Shown in pieces: positions 41,564-50,900 of a stretch of DNA of 64,000 nucleotides. Numbering within the stretch: position 1 is the first letter of the stretch; each line of letters opens with the position of its first letter. Source of the DNA: Arctic95D-9 sp035967665 (GTDB lineage Bacteria; Verrucomicrobiota; Verrucomicrobiia; Verrucomicrobiales; DEV007); the NCBI GenBank assembly GCA_035967665.1, contig JAYWLB010000066.1, positions 74,351-138,350 on the forward strand, written 5' to 3'. The notes below the pieces were generated by a model, which did no database searches, had not been told where the DNA came from, and saw only the letters and a list, made by a program, of their open reading frames with translations. A program made the position numbers and the translations under genes.

Positions 41564-41842
41564 ACCCATGCGAGCGCTGAAAAACAAAGCGGCTTCTATA
41601 GCCGAGCCATTTCCCGGGGGAGGGGGAGGTGCCCCTGCCGATCCGGGCAGTCCGATGGAACGCTCGAATGTGGGCTCCGCTGCGCGACTGGTTGATCGGG
41701 TTTTTCGTTACCGAATCGAACCGCGCGGCTCAGCGGGACGCTTCGCCCCGCCTTTCGCTGGATTTTGCACTCACCACTCAATCGAGCGACACTTAACAGG
41801 GTTGGGTGAAGCGCTTAACCCTATTGAACACGGATTCTATAA
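41564..41842 (+). other. 279-base structured non-coding block inside the ExbBD operon
   Basis: No supportable gene. Several stems line up: CGGCT-TCTAT-AGCCG (about 41590-41604); a nested stem with outer CCCGG/CCGGG and inner GGGG/CCCC (about 41613-41648); GGTT-GAT-CGG pairing with CCG-ATC-AACC with two bulges (about 41690-41721); GCGGG/CCCGC around ACGCTTCGC (from about 41733); and AGGGTT/AACCCT with a 13-base loop (41798-41822). It sits where the rest of the operon has overlaps or gaps of 3 bases. It may be a regulatory RNA or a dispersed repeat. The one open frame in it has low-complexity Gly/Pro content and is not convincing. Confidence 0.6.
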
Positions 41843-42289
41843 ATGAGACGAGTGAGAAAGAGAAATCACCAGACGGTGGAGATGCAGATGGGGCCCATGA
41901 TCGACATGGTCTTTCTTCTGCTCGTCTTTTTCATGGTCTCGGCGAAGCCCATCATACCGGAAAGCGATATCCCGATGGGACTCCCGGGGCAGGTCTCCCA
42001 GGAGGAGGCGGTTGACATTCCCGATGAGGCGAGGGTCATCATCGAGCCGAACGGTCAGATCGTTCTCAATGAGCAGCAACTCGACTCGCCGGGCGGAACC
42101 TCACTCCCCGAGTTGCGTGCAGTCCTGGTCCGCTTTCGGGTTTCGGCGGAGAACGCGGGGAGCGATGCGCTCGTGACCCTTGCGCCTCATGATTCTGTTC
42201 CGCATCAGCGACTCGTTGATGTGCTCAATGCCTGTGCCGAAGCCGGTATCACAGGTGTCACTTTAGCCGGAGCGACTGAGGAATCATGA
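41843..42289 (+). CDS. exbD: ExbD/TolR biopolymer transport protein (second copy)
   Basis: A 148-residue ExbD family protein. The helix VEMQMGPMIDMVFLLLVFFM carries the proton-path Asp. The periplasmic part differs from the first copy: it includes DIPDEARVIIEPNGQIVLNEQQ and ALVTLAPHDSVPHQRLVDVLNACAEAGI. The conserved R/K before the helix is present (RRVRKRNHQ). Its stop overlaps the start of the TonB/VWA gene by 4 bases. Two ExbDs with one ExbB are common in such verrucomicrobial and planctomycete loci. Confidence 0.92.
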   Translation: MRRVRKRNHQTVEMQMGPMIDMVFLLLVFFMVSAKPIIPESDIPMGLPGQVSQEEAVDIPDEARVIIEPNGQIVLNEQQLDSPGGTSLPELRAVLVRFRVSAENAGSDALVTLAPHDSVPHQRLVDVLNACAEAGITGVTLAGATEES

Positions 42290-43389
42290 GCGAAGTTTCT
42301 CTTTCCCTCGATCCGGAGACGCCTCCGCCGAAGCCGCCGAAAAAGAAACGGACGAAGCCGGGCTCGACTGATCAGGAGAAAAGTCATCGTCGCGCTCTCA
42401 TCAGTTCGATCATCATTGGCAGCGTGGTCGTGCATGTCATTGCTTTGATTCTCTTCGGCCTCTGGACGGTGGCGCAGCATTTTACCCGGCCGGAAGCGCG
42501 TTTTGAAATGAAGAAGGTCGTCAAGATTCCGCCGAAGACGCCCGAACACAAAATGAACGTGGCCAAACACGAGGCGATGACGCCGAAGCCGACTTTCAAT
42601 GACAAACTCATCAGCACGCGACCGATTGATTTCGCGCTGCCGGATTTGCCTCAGGTGGACATGGATCAAATGCTCCCGCTCGATCCTTCGGAGCTCATTT
42701 CGGATCAGGTGAGCAGTCTTGTCGGGAGTGCTGCGCTCGGTTCGGGGATGGGAACCGGAATGGGTGGCGGCGGTGGAACCGGAAAAGGGATGAGCCTTTT
42801 CGGTGTGCCGGCCGACGGTGAGCGTATTCTCTTGCTGTTTGATGTCGCGATCAGTGTCGTGAACAAAGCAGAGGCTTCGGGAGTTCCCTTCGATAAGGTG
42901 AAAGAGGAGACGGTGAAGTTTGTCGATTCGCTTCCGATCAGTTCACAGTTTTCGTTGATTCAATTCACGGGTAATTACATGCAGTTCACCGATGAACTCA
43001 TTGCGGCAACGCCCGGAAACAAGAAACTGGCGAAACAATGGGTCGAGAAAAAATGGACCACTGCCGGGGGACTCAGTTCCGCTGCCGCCGGAGTCACGCA
43101 GAATTTTCGCGGCGTTATTGGCGTGTTAGAGCGGGGACTCGAGATGCGTCCCGATGTGATTTTTATTATTTCTGATGCGAGTTTTAACTGGCGACCCGAC
43201 GGGGGAAACGGTTATCCTGCAGTGCCTTATGACGAATTCAGGAAGGTGATTAAGAAAATTGAAGAGGAATCACGGGGCCGTGTGCCGATTCACCTTTTCG
43301 CTTTTCAACCGCGCGACGAAGACGCCAAAGAGCTCAGTCGAATCATCCGGAAAACGGGCGGGGAGTTTGTGGAGTTGAAGGAAAAGTAA
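42286..43389 (+). CDS. TonB-like anchor fused to a von Willebrand A-like domain
   Basis: A 367-residue protein. The Pro/Lys-rich cytoplasmic start (PETPPPKPPKKKRTKPG) precedes one membrane helix (LISSIIIGSVVVHVIALILFGLW), the architecture of TonB. The following stretch is basic and proline-containing (KIPPKTPEHKMNVAKHEAMTPKP), then a Gly-rich linker near residue 160. From about residue 180 a VWA-like fold: RILLLFDVAISVVNKAEASG at the usual MIDAS site (D-x-S-x-S), here D-V-A-I-S so the first Ser is replaced; SLIQFTGNYMQFTDE; and PDVIFIISDASFNWRPDG. Metal binding is doubtful. It probably receives force from ExbB/ExbD and contacts an outer-envelope target. Confidence 0.82.
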   Translation: MSEVSLSLDPETPPPKPPKKKRTKPGSTDQEKSHRRALISSIIIGSVVVHVIALILFGLWTVAQHFTRPEARFEMKKVVKIPPKTPEHKMNVAKHEAMTPKPTFNDKLISTRPIDFALPDLPQVDMDQMLPLDPSELISDQVSSLVGSAALGSGMGTGMGGGGGTGKGMSLFGVPADGERILLLFDVAISVVNKAEASGVPFDKVKEETVKFVDSLPISSQFSLIQFTGNYMQFTDELIAATPGNKKLAKQWVEKKWTTAGGLSSAAAGVTQNFRGVIGVLERGLEMRPDVIFIISDASFNWRPDGGNGYPAVPYDEFRKVIKKIEEESRGRVPIHLFAFQPRDEDAKELSRIIRKTGGEFVELKEK

Positions 43390-43522
43390 TAAAACTTTCT
43401 TTGCTCCCCGGGAAATGTCGTTTGATATGTGACTTTATCTGCCCGGTTGTTGTCTGGGATTACGCCCTCTTGTTGTTGGGCAAAAGCAGATACGGCTGCG
43501 AACCACATCTCCTCAATACACT

Positions 43523-44710
43523 ATGAAAGATAAAATAATGTTAACCCTGAATGATTCGCTCTCAGGTCTCCTCGGTGCTGTCGGGCCCTGGGTGCTCACG
43601 TTGATCATCATCATCATTGGTTACTTCGTTTCCAAGCTCATTGCTGGTCTCGTTCGAAAACTTCTCTCAAAAACAAGCATTGATGACCGACTTGCTAAAT
43701 TGCTTGGTCAGGACTGCGACGGTTGTGAAAAAGGGGTTTCCAAATTTGTGTTCTATCTACTGATGCTTTTTGTTGTCGTCTTTGCTCTGAATTCGGCAGG
43801 TAAAGGTGACGCAGTGGAGCCGTTGCAGAACATTCTCGATCAGATTATCGGATTCATCCCAGGTGTGATTGCGGCAGCTGTGATTGGTTTTGTTGGTTGG
43901 ATACTTGCCACTCTTGCGAAGAATATTCTTGAGGGAGTTCTCACTGCTTCGAAAGTCGATGAGCGCCTTGGCCTTGGTGAGAATAAGCCGATTACGAGCA
44001 GTGTCGGCCTTGTAGCCTTCTTCGGTATCATTCTACTGATGCTTCCGCCCGCACTTGATGCCTTGAAGATGACCGAAATTTCGGAGCCGATCGGCAGCAT
44101 GATCGGAGATATCTTTGATTACATTCCGTTTCTCTTCAGTGGTCTCATTATTTTTGCGATCACCTACCTCATTGCCACGATCGTGCAGAAGGTGCTTTCG
44201 AATATTCTCGGCTCTATTGGAGTTGACGGAATTCTCCAAAAGCTGGGTTACAACGGTGGAGATCTCATTGCCGGTAAGCCTCTTTCGCTGATTCTCAGCT
44301 ACATCGCCATGGCTACCATTCTCGTGACCGGTAGTGCTCAGGCGATTGATGCTTTGCAATTGGACTTCATTTCCAGTCTTTCCAGCGGTTTCGTTGATGG
44401 GTATTTTAACATCCTGGTTGCTGTGATCATCATCTTTGCAGGTGTCTACATCGCGAATATTGTGGGTCAGCTCATTGAGCCTAAGAGTGAATTCTGGGCG
44501 AAGGTATCCCGTATCGCGATCCTCGTATTCCTCGGAGCGGTTGCGCTTCAGAAGGCCAATATCTCAAGTCTCACCAACGAGACGTTCCAGTTCGCGATCA
44601 CTGCGACGATCATTGCCGCGGCCTTCGCTGCCGGCGTGGGAGGTGCGATTGCGCTCGGACTCGGGGGCCGCGACCGTGCTAAAGGATTCCTCGATAATTT
44701 GAAAGAGTAG
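43523..44710 (+). CDS. Membrane protein with conserved TM-helix repeats (MscS-related, lacking the MscS beta domain)
   Basis: A 395-residue membrane protein with about 9-10 helices. It contains several TM-helix repeats found in mechanosensitive-channel-like proteins: LTLIIIIIGYFVSKLIAGLV, VIAAAVIGFVGWILATLAKN, GLIIFAITYLIATIVQKVLS and NILVAVIIIFAGVYIANIVG, each followed by an acidic turn. No MscS-type beta-domain follows; the ending is GGAIALGLGGRDRAKGFLDN. Such proteins are often annotated as mechanosensitive ion channels, but the pore is unproven. A strong terminator follows the stop. Confidence 0.75.
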   Translation: MKDKIMLTLNDSLSGLLGAVGPWVLTLIIIIIGYFVSKLIAGLVRKLLSKTSIDDRLAKLLGQDCDGCEKGVSKFVFYLLMLFVVVFALNSAGKGDAVEPLQNILDQIIGFIPGVIAAAVIGFVGWILATLAKNILEGVLTASKVDERLGLGENKPITSSVGLVAFFGIILLMLPPALDALKMTEISEPIGSMIGDIFDYIPFLFSGLIIFAITYLIATIVQKVLSNILGSIGVDGILQKLGYNGGDLIAGKPLSLILSYIAMATILVTGSAQAIDALQLDFISSLSSGFVDGYFNILVAVIIIFAGVYIANIVGQLIEPKSEFWAKVSRIAILVFLGAVALQKANISSLTNETFQFAITATIIAAAFAAGVGGAIALGLGGRDRAKGFLDNLKE

Positions 44711-44740
44711 GCTTAATTATTTTAGAAATATTAACTAATT

Positions 44741-44774
44741 CAGGGTCTTCGGAACACCGGAGACCCTGTTTTTT
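44741..44774 (+). terminator. Intrinsic terminator after the TM-helix protein
   Basis: A 12-pair stem (CAGGGTCTTCGG / CCGGAGACCCTG, one G-T pair) around AACA, followed by six T. This is a strong Rho-independent terminator. Confidence 0.93.
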
Positions 44775-44866
44775 GTCGCACAAATGCAAAATCGAGGTAT
44801 TTTTGCACATAGTAGAGTTTAAAACTTTTTCTTAACTCTTAGTTTTCCGTAATTTTTTAGAGTGAA

Positions 44867-45430
44867 ATGAACCCGAAGCACTTCCGTCTCGTCCTCCTAC
44901 TGAGCGGTCTGGCCTTGATACTGACAGGCTGCAAGACCCGGAATACCCAGCCAATGCCTATGGAGCCCGTTCCGGTCCCGCCAGCGGGGTATGGCGAGGC
45001 ACCGCCTGCAAACGGAGATGGCGGCATTCCGCTTCCTCCCGAACAACAGGGTGGTCGCTTCGGTTATTCGGGCGACAACGCCGGTGCTCCTCCTGCGCCA
45101 CCGAAGCCGGCTGATCCGCCCAAGCCCGGTGTCAGGGATGTGCGGGATATCGATCCTGCTGATTCCTCCGCCAGTGCTCCCGCGCCTCCGGAAAAGAAAC
45201 CTGAGCCCAAGGCCACCCCGAGTTCTTCGGAAATGCCTTATGCGAACCCGGTTCCGGGAAATCCACTCGCGGTTACTTTGCCCGGAGCCAATGCCTCTCT
45301 CGGAAAAATTTCGATCGAAAAGTATGATTCTTCAATGAATCCAACAGGCGAGCCTCTCAAGCGCGGGACTCAGGTTCAAATTCCTGACCCCAATAACCCC
45401 GGGAAGAAGATTTTCTTCAAGGTTCCCTGA
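44867..45430 (+). CDS. Proline-rich lipoprotein
   Basis: A 187-residue lipoprotein: FRLVLLLSGLALILTGC has a good lipobox (L-T-G-C). The mature part is strongly Pro/Ala/Gly-rich (PMEPVPVPPAGYGEAPPANG, PPAPPKPADPPKPGVRD), suggesting an extended envelope-spanning or peptidoglycan-contacting chain. The C-terminal 70 residues (ANPVPGNPLAVTLPG..., SIEKYDSSMNPTGEPLKRG) look like a small folded beta-domain ending in DPNNPGKKIFFKVP. Function is unknown. The tyrA ATG overlaps its stop by one base (TGATG), so it may share a transcript with the aromatic genes. Confidence 0.75.
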   Translation: MNPKHFRLVLLLSGLALILTGCKTRNTQPMPMEPVPVPPAGYGEAPPANGDGGIPLPPEQQGGRFGYSGDNAGAPPAPPKPADPPKPGVRDVRDIDPADSSASAPAPPEKKPEPKATPSSSEMPYANPVPGNPLAVTLPGANASLGKISIEKYDSSMNPTGEPLKRGTQVQIPDPNNPGKKIFFKVP

Positions 45431-46299
45431 TGTTGGAAAGCGAATTGCCTTTTCGCAGTGTCGCAGTGCTCGGGCCCGGATTGATCGGAGGATCATTGCT
45501 CCTCGCGATTCGGTCTCGCTGGCCCGATTGTGAATTGAGGTGCTGGGCCCGTCGCGAGGAAGCGGTCGTATCGCTGCGCGAGCGTTTCGGCGATTCGCTG
45601 GCGGCCTCCACTTCCGTATCTGAGATTGTCGATGGGGCGGAGTGCGTCATCCTCGCGATGCCGACGGGATCGATGGCCGGAGTCGTCGCTCAAATGAATC
45701 CGTTCCCGGATTCGAATGAAGTTCTTGTTACTGATGTCGGTAGCGTCAAAGGGCCGGTGCAGGAGGAGGTAGGCGCGATGGTCTCCGCTCTTGGCGGTCA
45801 TTTTGTGGGGAGTCATCCCATGGCCGGTTCGGAGAAAAGCGGTCTCGACCATGCCGACGGGGATCTTTTTGAGTCGGCCGCTGTGATTATGACTCCGGAG
45901 GCTGCCACTTCGGAGGCGCTTATTGATCGTCTCCAGAGGTTCTGGGAAGGCCTCGGCGCAATGGTTTCTGAAATGACGCCGGAGGCCCATGATGAGCTCG
46001 TTGCCAGAATCAGTCACTTGCCTCACCTTGTTGCGGCGGCACTGGTGAGATCGATGCTGAAAGAGAATCCCGGGGCCGCAAAATATTCAGGGGGCGGTTT
46101 CCGCGATACTACCCGGGTTGCCGGGGGGCTCGAGTCGATGTGGACCGGAATACTCGCGGATAACCACGAAGCGGTTTCAGGGCAACTTAGCTCATTGATT
46201 TCCGAGTTGGAATCGTGGAAGGTGGCGCTCGATACGCTTGACCGGGAGCAGCTCCATCGCTTCCTGTCCGAAGCTCGCGAGCTTCGGGAAACCCTCTAA
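45430..46299 (+). CDS. tyrA: Prephenate/arogenate dehydrogenase
   Basis: A 289-residue NAD(P)-dependent dehydrogenase for tyrosine synthesis: it oxidises and decarboxylates prephenate or arogenate. The Rossmann motif is VAVLGPGLIGGSLLLAIR (G-x-G-x-x-G). Catalytic and substrate landmarks are DVGSVKGPV, GSHPMAGSEKSGLDHAD (the conserved H-P-M-A-G) and HDELVARISHLPHLVAAAL (the second His pair). The C-terminal part is the helical dimerisation domain. It starts one base into the lipoprotein stop and lies 30 bases before aroA, giving an aromatic-amino-acid pair. No ACT domain is present, so feedback by tyrosine may act differently. Confidence 0.94.
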   Translation: MLESELPFRSVAVLGPGLIGGSLLLAIRSRWPDCELRCWARREEAVVSLRERFGDSLAASTSVSEIVDGAECVILAMPTGSMAGVVAQMNPFPDSNEVLVTDVGSVKGPVQEEVGAMVSALGGHFVGSHPMAGSEKSGLDHADGDLFESAAVIMTPEAATSEALIDRLQRFWEGLGAMVSEMTPEAHDELVARISHLPHLVAAALVRSMLKENPGAAKYSGGGFRDTTRVAGGLESMWTGILADNHEAVSGQLSSLISELESWKVALDTLDREQLHRFLSEARELRETL

Positions 46300-46329
46300 T
46301 TTAGATCCTTTTTTAATTATTCTTCTATC

Positions 46330-47631
46330 ATGGCCGAACTTCGCGTCAAAAAAGTTAAAGATTTCTCAGCAGAATTGAAGGTGCCCGGTGATAAGAGCAT
46401 CTCGCACCGGTCTCTCATGTTCGGTGCGCTCTCGAACGGCCCCTGTGAGATCACCGGTTTTCTGGCGAGCGAGGATTGTCTTGCGACGATGGAGGCACTT
46501 TCTTCGATGGGAGTGGAGATCGAGCGACTTGGGGACAACGGAACGCATATCCGGGTTCACGGTTGTCGTGGCGAGTTTAAGAAGCCGGAGAAACCGATCG
46601 ATTGCGGTAACAGCGGAACAACGATGCGCCTCATGGCGGGAATTCTCGCGGGACAACCGTTTGAGTCGACCCTGACAGGGGATGAATCCCTTTCTAAAAG
46701 ACCGATGAATCGCGTTGCTGTTCCCCTCGAGCGAATGGGGGCGCGCATCAAAGGGCAGGGGGATCGTGTCATGGCTCCGCTCGTAATTACGGGGCGGGAG
46801 AAACTCACTCCGATTCACTACGATTCGCCCGTTGCCAGTGCTCAGATCAAGAGTGCGATTATGCTGGCAGCATTGAAAGCCGATGGAAAGACCACCATTA
46901 CCGAGCCTCATCCTTCGCGGGATCACACCGAGAGAATGTTGAACTACCTTCTCGTTAAGAATATCCGGGAGGGGGACACGGTTTCGATTTGGGGTGGCCA
47001 GACTCCCGAGTCCCGTGACATCGTCGTTCCCGGTGATATCTCCAGCGCGGCTTTCTGGATTGTTGCGGCTGCGGCGAGAAAAGGCGCCCGGCTTCTGATT
47101 GATAATGTCGGTTTGAATCCAACGAGGATCGGCGTGCTCAGCGTCATGATCCGGATGGGTGCCAAAATCATCGAGCGAATCGACGAGTCCGGTTGCGAGC
47201 CGATGGGGTCGATTGAAGTCGTTGGTGATGGCCTCCGCGGAACCGAGATCGGCGGAAGTGAAATTCCCACACTAATCGATGAGATTCCCATCCTCGCGGT
47301 TGCCGCGGCGCTGGCGGAGGGAAAGACGGTGATCAAGGATGCTCAGGAGCTTCGCGTGAAAGAGAGTGATCGTATTTCCGCAGTGGCGGAGAGCCTTCGT
47401 CGTATGGGGGTTCCTGTCGACGAGTTTGCCGACGGCATGGAGATTACCGGCGGTCATAAGTTGAAAGGGGCCGAAATCAATTCACTGGGTGATCATCGCA
47501 TTGCGATGTCGTTCGCGATAGCGGGACTGTTTGCCGAGGGCGAGACGGTTATCAAAGGTGTTGAGTGTATCGAGACCTCCTATCCCGGATTTATCCGCGA
47601 GCTGAAACAGCTCCAGGCGATGAGCCGATAA
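46330..47631 (+). CDS. aroA: 5-enolpyruvylshikimate-3-phosphate synthase
   Basis: A 433-residue EPSP synthase of the shikimate pathway: it transfers enolpyruvate from PEP to shikimate 3-phosphate. The active-site loop is VPGDKSISHRSLMFGALSNG (K-S-R residues for PEP), followed by DCGNSGTTMRLMAGILAG (N-S-G-T-T/A) and GDESLSKRPMNRVAVPLERM (D-x-S-L-x-x-R-P-M). The C-terminal half contains ELRVKESDRI and GDHRIAMSFAIAG, with the conserved catalytic residues. NSGTTMRLMAG resembles the more glyphosate-tolerant class II-like sequences, but this is not certain. It follows tyrA by 30 bases. Confidence 0.96.
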   Translation: MAELRVKKVKDFSAELKVPGDKSISHRSLMFGALSNGPCEITGFLASEDCLATMEALSSMGVEIERLGDNGTHIRVHGCRGEFKKPEKPIDCGNSGTTMRLMAGILAGQPFESTLTGDESLSKRPMNRVAVPLERMGARIKGQGDRVMAPLVITGREKLTPIHYDSPVASAQIKSAIMLAALKADGKTTITEPHPSRDHTERMLNYLLVKNIREGDTVSIWGGQTPESRDIVVPGDISSAAFWIVAAAARKGARLLIDNVGLNPTRIGVLSVMIRMGAKIIERIDESGCEPMGSIEVVGDGLRGTEIGGSEIPTLIDEIPILAVAAALAEGKTVIKDAQELRVKESDRISAVAESLRRMGVPVDEFADGMEITGGHKLKGAEINSLGDHRIAMSFAIAGLFAEGETVIKGVECIETSYPGFIRELKQLQAMSR

Positions 47632-47751
47632 TTTTTAAAGAAAGCCTCGCGAAAGCGGGAAATCTTTAAGAATTGCTCAATTTTTCGCTTTTTTCTTGTT
47701 CGAAATCCAAAAACTTGGTTTTCTACCGTGCTTTGGGCATGCCTCAGAGCC

Positions 47752-47771
47752 TGTAAATACGGTGTAAATAC
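47752..47771 (+). repeat. Helically phased direct repeat TGTAAATAC
   Basis: Two identical 9-base copies spaced 11 bases apart, so they face the same side of the helix. They lie about 150 bases before the cassette A start codon and have the look of a dimeric regulator site. Confidence 0.7.
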
Positions 47772-47778
47772 ATAGTAT

Positions 47779-47793
47779 GGTCAAAAAATGACC
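47779..47793. repeat. Inverted repeat GGTCA-N5-TGACC
   Basis: A perfect 5-base palindrome with an AAAAA centre, 8 bases after the TGTAAATAC repeat. It may be an operator half-site pair or a weak hairpin. Confidence 0.6.
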
Positions 47794-47919
47794 CTAAATG
47801 CAAAATAGTCTTGTATTGCCTTTGTATTTCTTTAAGATTTACATTGTAAAACATGGAATCGATCGGCCCCTGATGGCTTTCGGCTCCGGTTGTTTCCAAA
47901 ATCTCAATTCTCCATCCCT

Positions 47920-50900
47920 ATGAAAATCGCTAAACACCTCAAGTCAGGAAGATTTTTGCCGAAGAGTCGCAAAGGGGTCGCGCTTGTGACAGTGCTCACC
48001 GTGATGTCGTTGACGACCATTCTCGTGCTGACTTTTTTCTCTCTCGCAACCAGCGAGCACCGCGCTTCGAATACCTACTCGCACGGCCTTCAGGCACAGC
48101 AGGTAGGTGAGCAGGCCGTCAACATGGTGATCGCTCAGATTCGTGAAGCGACGACTGCAGGGACGAAGATTGCCTGGGCTTCGCAGCCGGGAGCAATTCG
48201 CCGGTGGACTGATGGATCAGGTAATAATGAGGAGTTCGCTTACAAGCTGTACTCTGATGAAGAGATGAAGACAAAGGACTGGGGGACTTTTGAAGAGGAT
48301 TTTAAAGATGCGAAGACCTGGTCTTCGATGCCGGCACACTACGTTGATCTGAATGAGCCGATTATCAGGGGGGAAAAAGTTTATTATCCCATTGTGCATC
48401 CGCTTGCTTCGGATGAGCCGAAGTGGCCGAAAGCGATCGGTGACGATGATGCCGGGGTCGAAGGATTCAGCTACAACAAGTACTCGAACAGAACGCTGAG
48501 TGACGAAGGTGAGTTTGGAAAGAAAGCAGCGTCGAGAGCGGGAGCATCGGGACACGTCGCGATGCCGGTTAAGTGGATCTATGAGCTGGAGGATGGAACG
48601 CTGGGGGTCATGGCAGGCGCTGGAGGTAATCAGGATGCTTACTCATTTACTGCGATTTCGGGGTCTGGAACGGCCTCTGAAGACAACCGTATTGTAGCCC
48701 GGTTTGCTTATTGGGCAGATGACGAGACTTCAAAGTTGAATATTAATACTCACGCGGGTGGTCTTGCCTGGGATATTCCCAAGGCAGGGGGTGCGCTGGA
48801 TATGGATATGGGACGGTTTCAGCCGGCTCAGAAGGAGTGGCAGCGTTATCCGGGGCACCCTGCAACGACGCACCTCGGGCCGGCGCTGGCTCCGGGGATT
48901 CTGGATATCGTAAATGACCGTGATGCAATGGAGATGCTTTATCGGGTTGTGCCCCGCATCGTGGGTGGCGGATCTCAGTCGGGCACTCGATACATTGATA
49001 CCCGGCTTGCTTCAGAAGCGAACGGACTGGTTCCCGACACAGAGCCGCTTTTCCCCTCTCTTGATGATGTCGTGATGCGCTCGGATCGCGAGCCGCATGA
49101 GTATCCTGATGCTGATGGGAATCCAGTTCCCGCCGACGAGCTCAGTGAGTATCTTGAGCGCGCCAAATTCTTCGTCACGGTGAACAGCCGGGCGCCGGAG
49201 ACCAATATGTTCAATCTGCCGAGGGTTGCCATTTGGCCTATCTACAATGCCAGATACGGCAGTGGTAAATACAAGACACATCTCACTGCTTTCGACCGGC
49301 TGATTCATTATTGTGCATCCATGGGCGATGCCGGCTCATCCGGCGACTACCCGCGGTTCGAATACATTTTCAAGCGTGAGAATGCCGATGATAACAAGCA
49401 TGATTACGCAAGCATATCGAGAAATCAGGAGCTTTATGGCTATCTTGACACGCTGATGAGCGAAAATGTGCCCGGCTATGGCAGGTCGTTTAACAGTAAG
49501 TATGGAATCGAATCGCAGCAAATCCTCACGGAAATCTTCGATTACATTCGCAGCACGAATCTACACGATGACTCCATTTACGGGGAGGATTTTGAGAGGG
49601 CTTATGTGACTTCCAATAGCACTAATCACCGCACTTATACGAATGGGAGGAATGCTTCCAACAAGCAGGTGGGTATGAAGGGGCATGGGCAGGTTGTCCC
49701 TATTGAGATCGGGGAAACAAAGGGATTTGGGCGATTCTACAGCCTCGGTGGCGTCCAGGTTCAGGTGATTTCCTGCGCAGAGCCGGGTGACGCGCCGCTT
49801 CCTGCTCATATGGGCGCTCGCAGTTACAGGGGACGGAAAGATGTGCCTGTCTCAGGTCAACCGATCTATATGAATTTTCCGCCAATGCCGGCGGAATATC
49901 CGAACTTTAATGATCCCGCCTACGCTGCAAAAGTGGGGACGATGGGAGAGCCTCTGTGGCTCAAGGAATTGCGCACCACTGACCCCGGCCTTTTTCAGGC
50001 AGCGTTCGATCCTTCGAACTGGAACTGGCAGCTGGCGTATCTCGACCGGGAGTACTTCGGTAATGTTGTCCTGGGGGGGACTGAAAAGAATAGTGTCGAT
50101 TTGATCGATTCGCGGAATCCGAATGACGGCCCGGCAAAATATAAGTTCAAGCGCAGCTCGCTGACTTCCTGGACGTCGGCGGGCGGTGACCCGTTTTCTA
50201 CCGGCGCGACCCGATTGAGGAGGGATGAGCAACTCGTTCAGGCAGTACTGCTATTTAATTTGTTCACACCCAGCATTGGTTGGGGATCCATTAATCCGGA
50301 TCTGGAGATTAAGATCTCGGTTGATAGTGAAGATTCTTTTCGTTTCGAGACGGTCGCGGCCGGGTTCAGTCCTTTCAGTGGGAAAGGGGTCCCGTTCCTT
50401 GGATTTATTCAGGCGGACTCTCCAAAATCCTGGATTTTTTCAACGAACTCAACTGATACAGCGTGGGGCGGACGTCGCTACGGAGGGCTTATGCCTTATG
50501 AGTTTTTGTTGAATGGTCCCTGGAGCGTTAACAGGAAGGTTCTTGCTGACGAGCTGAATATTCAGCCTTCCAGCAATCCTTCAACGCACGGCGGTCGTGG
50601 AAGGTTTACGTGGCTTGATCGAGGTTACGAACTTGTTCCTAATGCCTTGAAAGATTTGTATGGAGGTAGTTCCGACGGTGGTGATCCGGATCTGGTCGCC
50701 GGTGCCTACAGATACGACCTCGTTACTGTTCCCTTCAAGATCGATGGGGCTGACGGACCTCCGCGTACCGCAAGGGGTGCCTTCGAGCCGGGGCGCGTTG
50801 CTTTCACCGGGGGGGATCTTACTTTCGAATTCTTTCACGGAAATAAGCGTTCCGAGGGCTCTGCTTCACAAAGTCCCGACGTTGCCGGGGTTGATGGAGG

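Larger units (their letters stand above)
47632..47919 (+). promoter_or_regulatory. aroA terminator region and promoter/operators of the Verru_Chthon cassette
   Basis: 288 bases without a gene. A stem-loop just after aroA (CCTCGC-GAAA-GCGGG, flanked by AAAGA/TCTTT, about 47637-47668) could end aroA. The rest is A+T-rich and repeat-dense: direct repeats TGTAAATAC at 47752-47760 and 47763-47771 (11-base step), an inverted repeat GGTCA-AAAAA-TGACC at 47779-47793, and direct repeats TTGTATT at 47811-47817 and 47822-47828 (also an 11-base step). TTTACA then follows near 47838. GTATTTACA and TGTAAATAC are complementary, so these look like variations on one site. A regulated promoter is likely. Confidence 0.65.

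Noticed and set aside
41541..41846. A 101-codon frame between the exbD genes
   Set aside because: It starts inside the first exbD and its product is low-complexity without a domain; the DNA is better explained as structured non-coding sequence.
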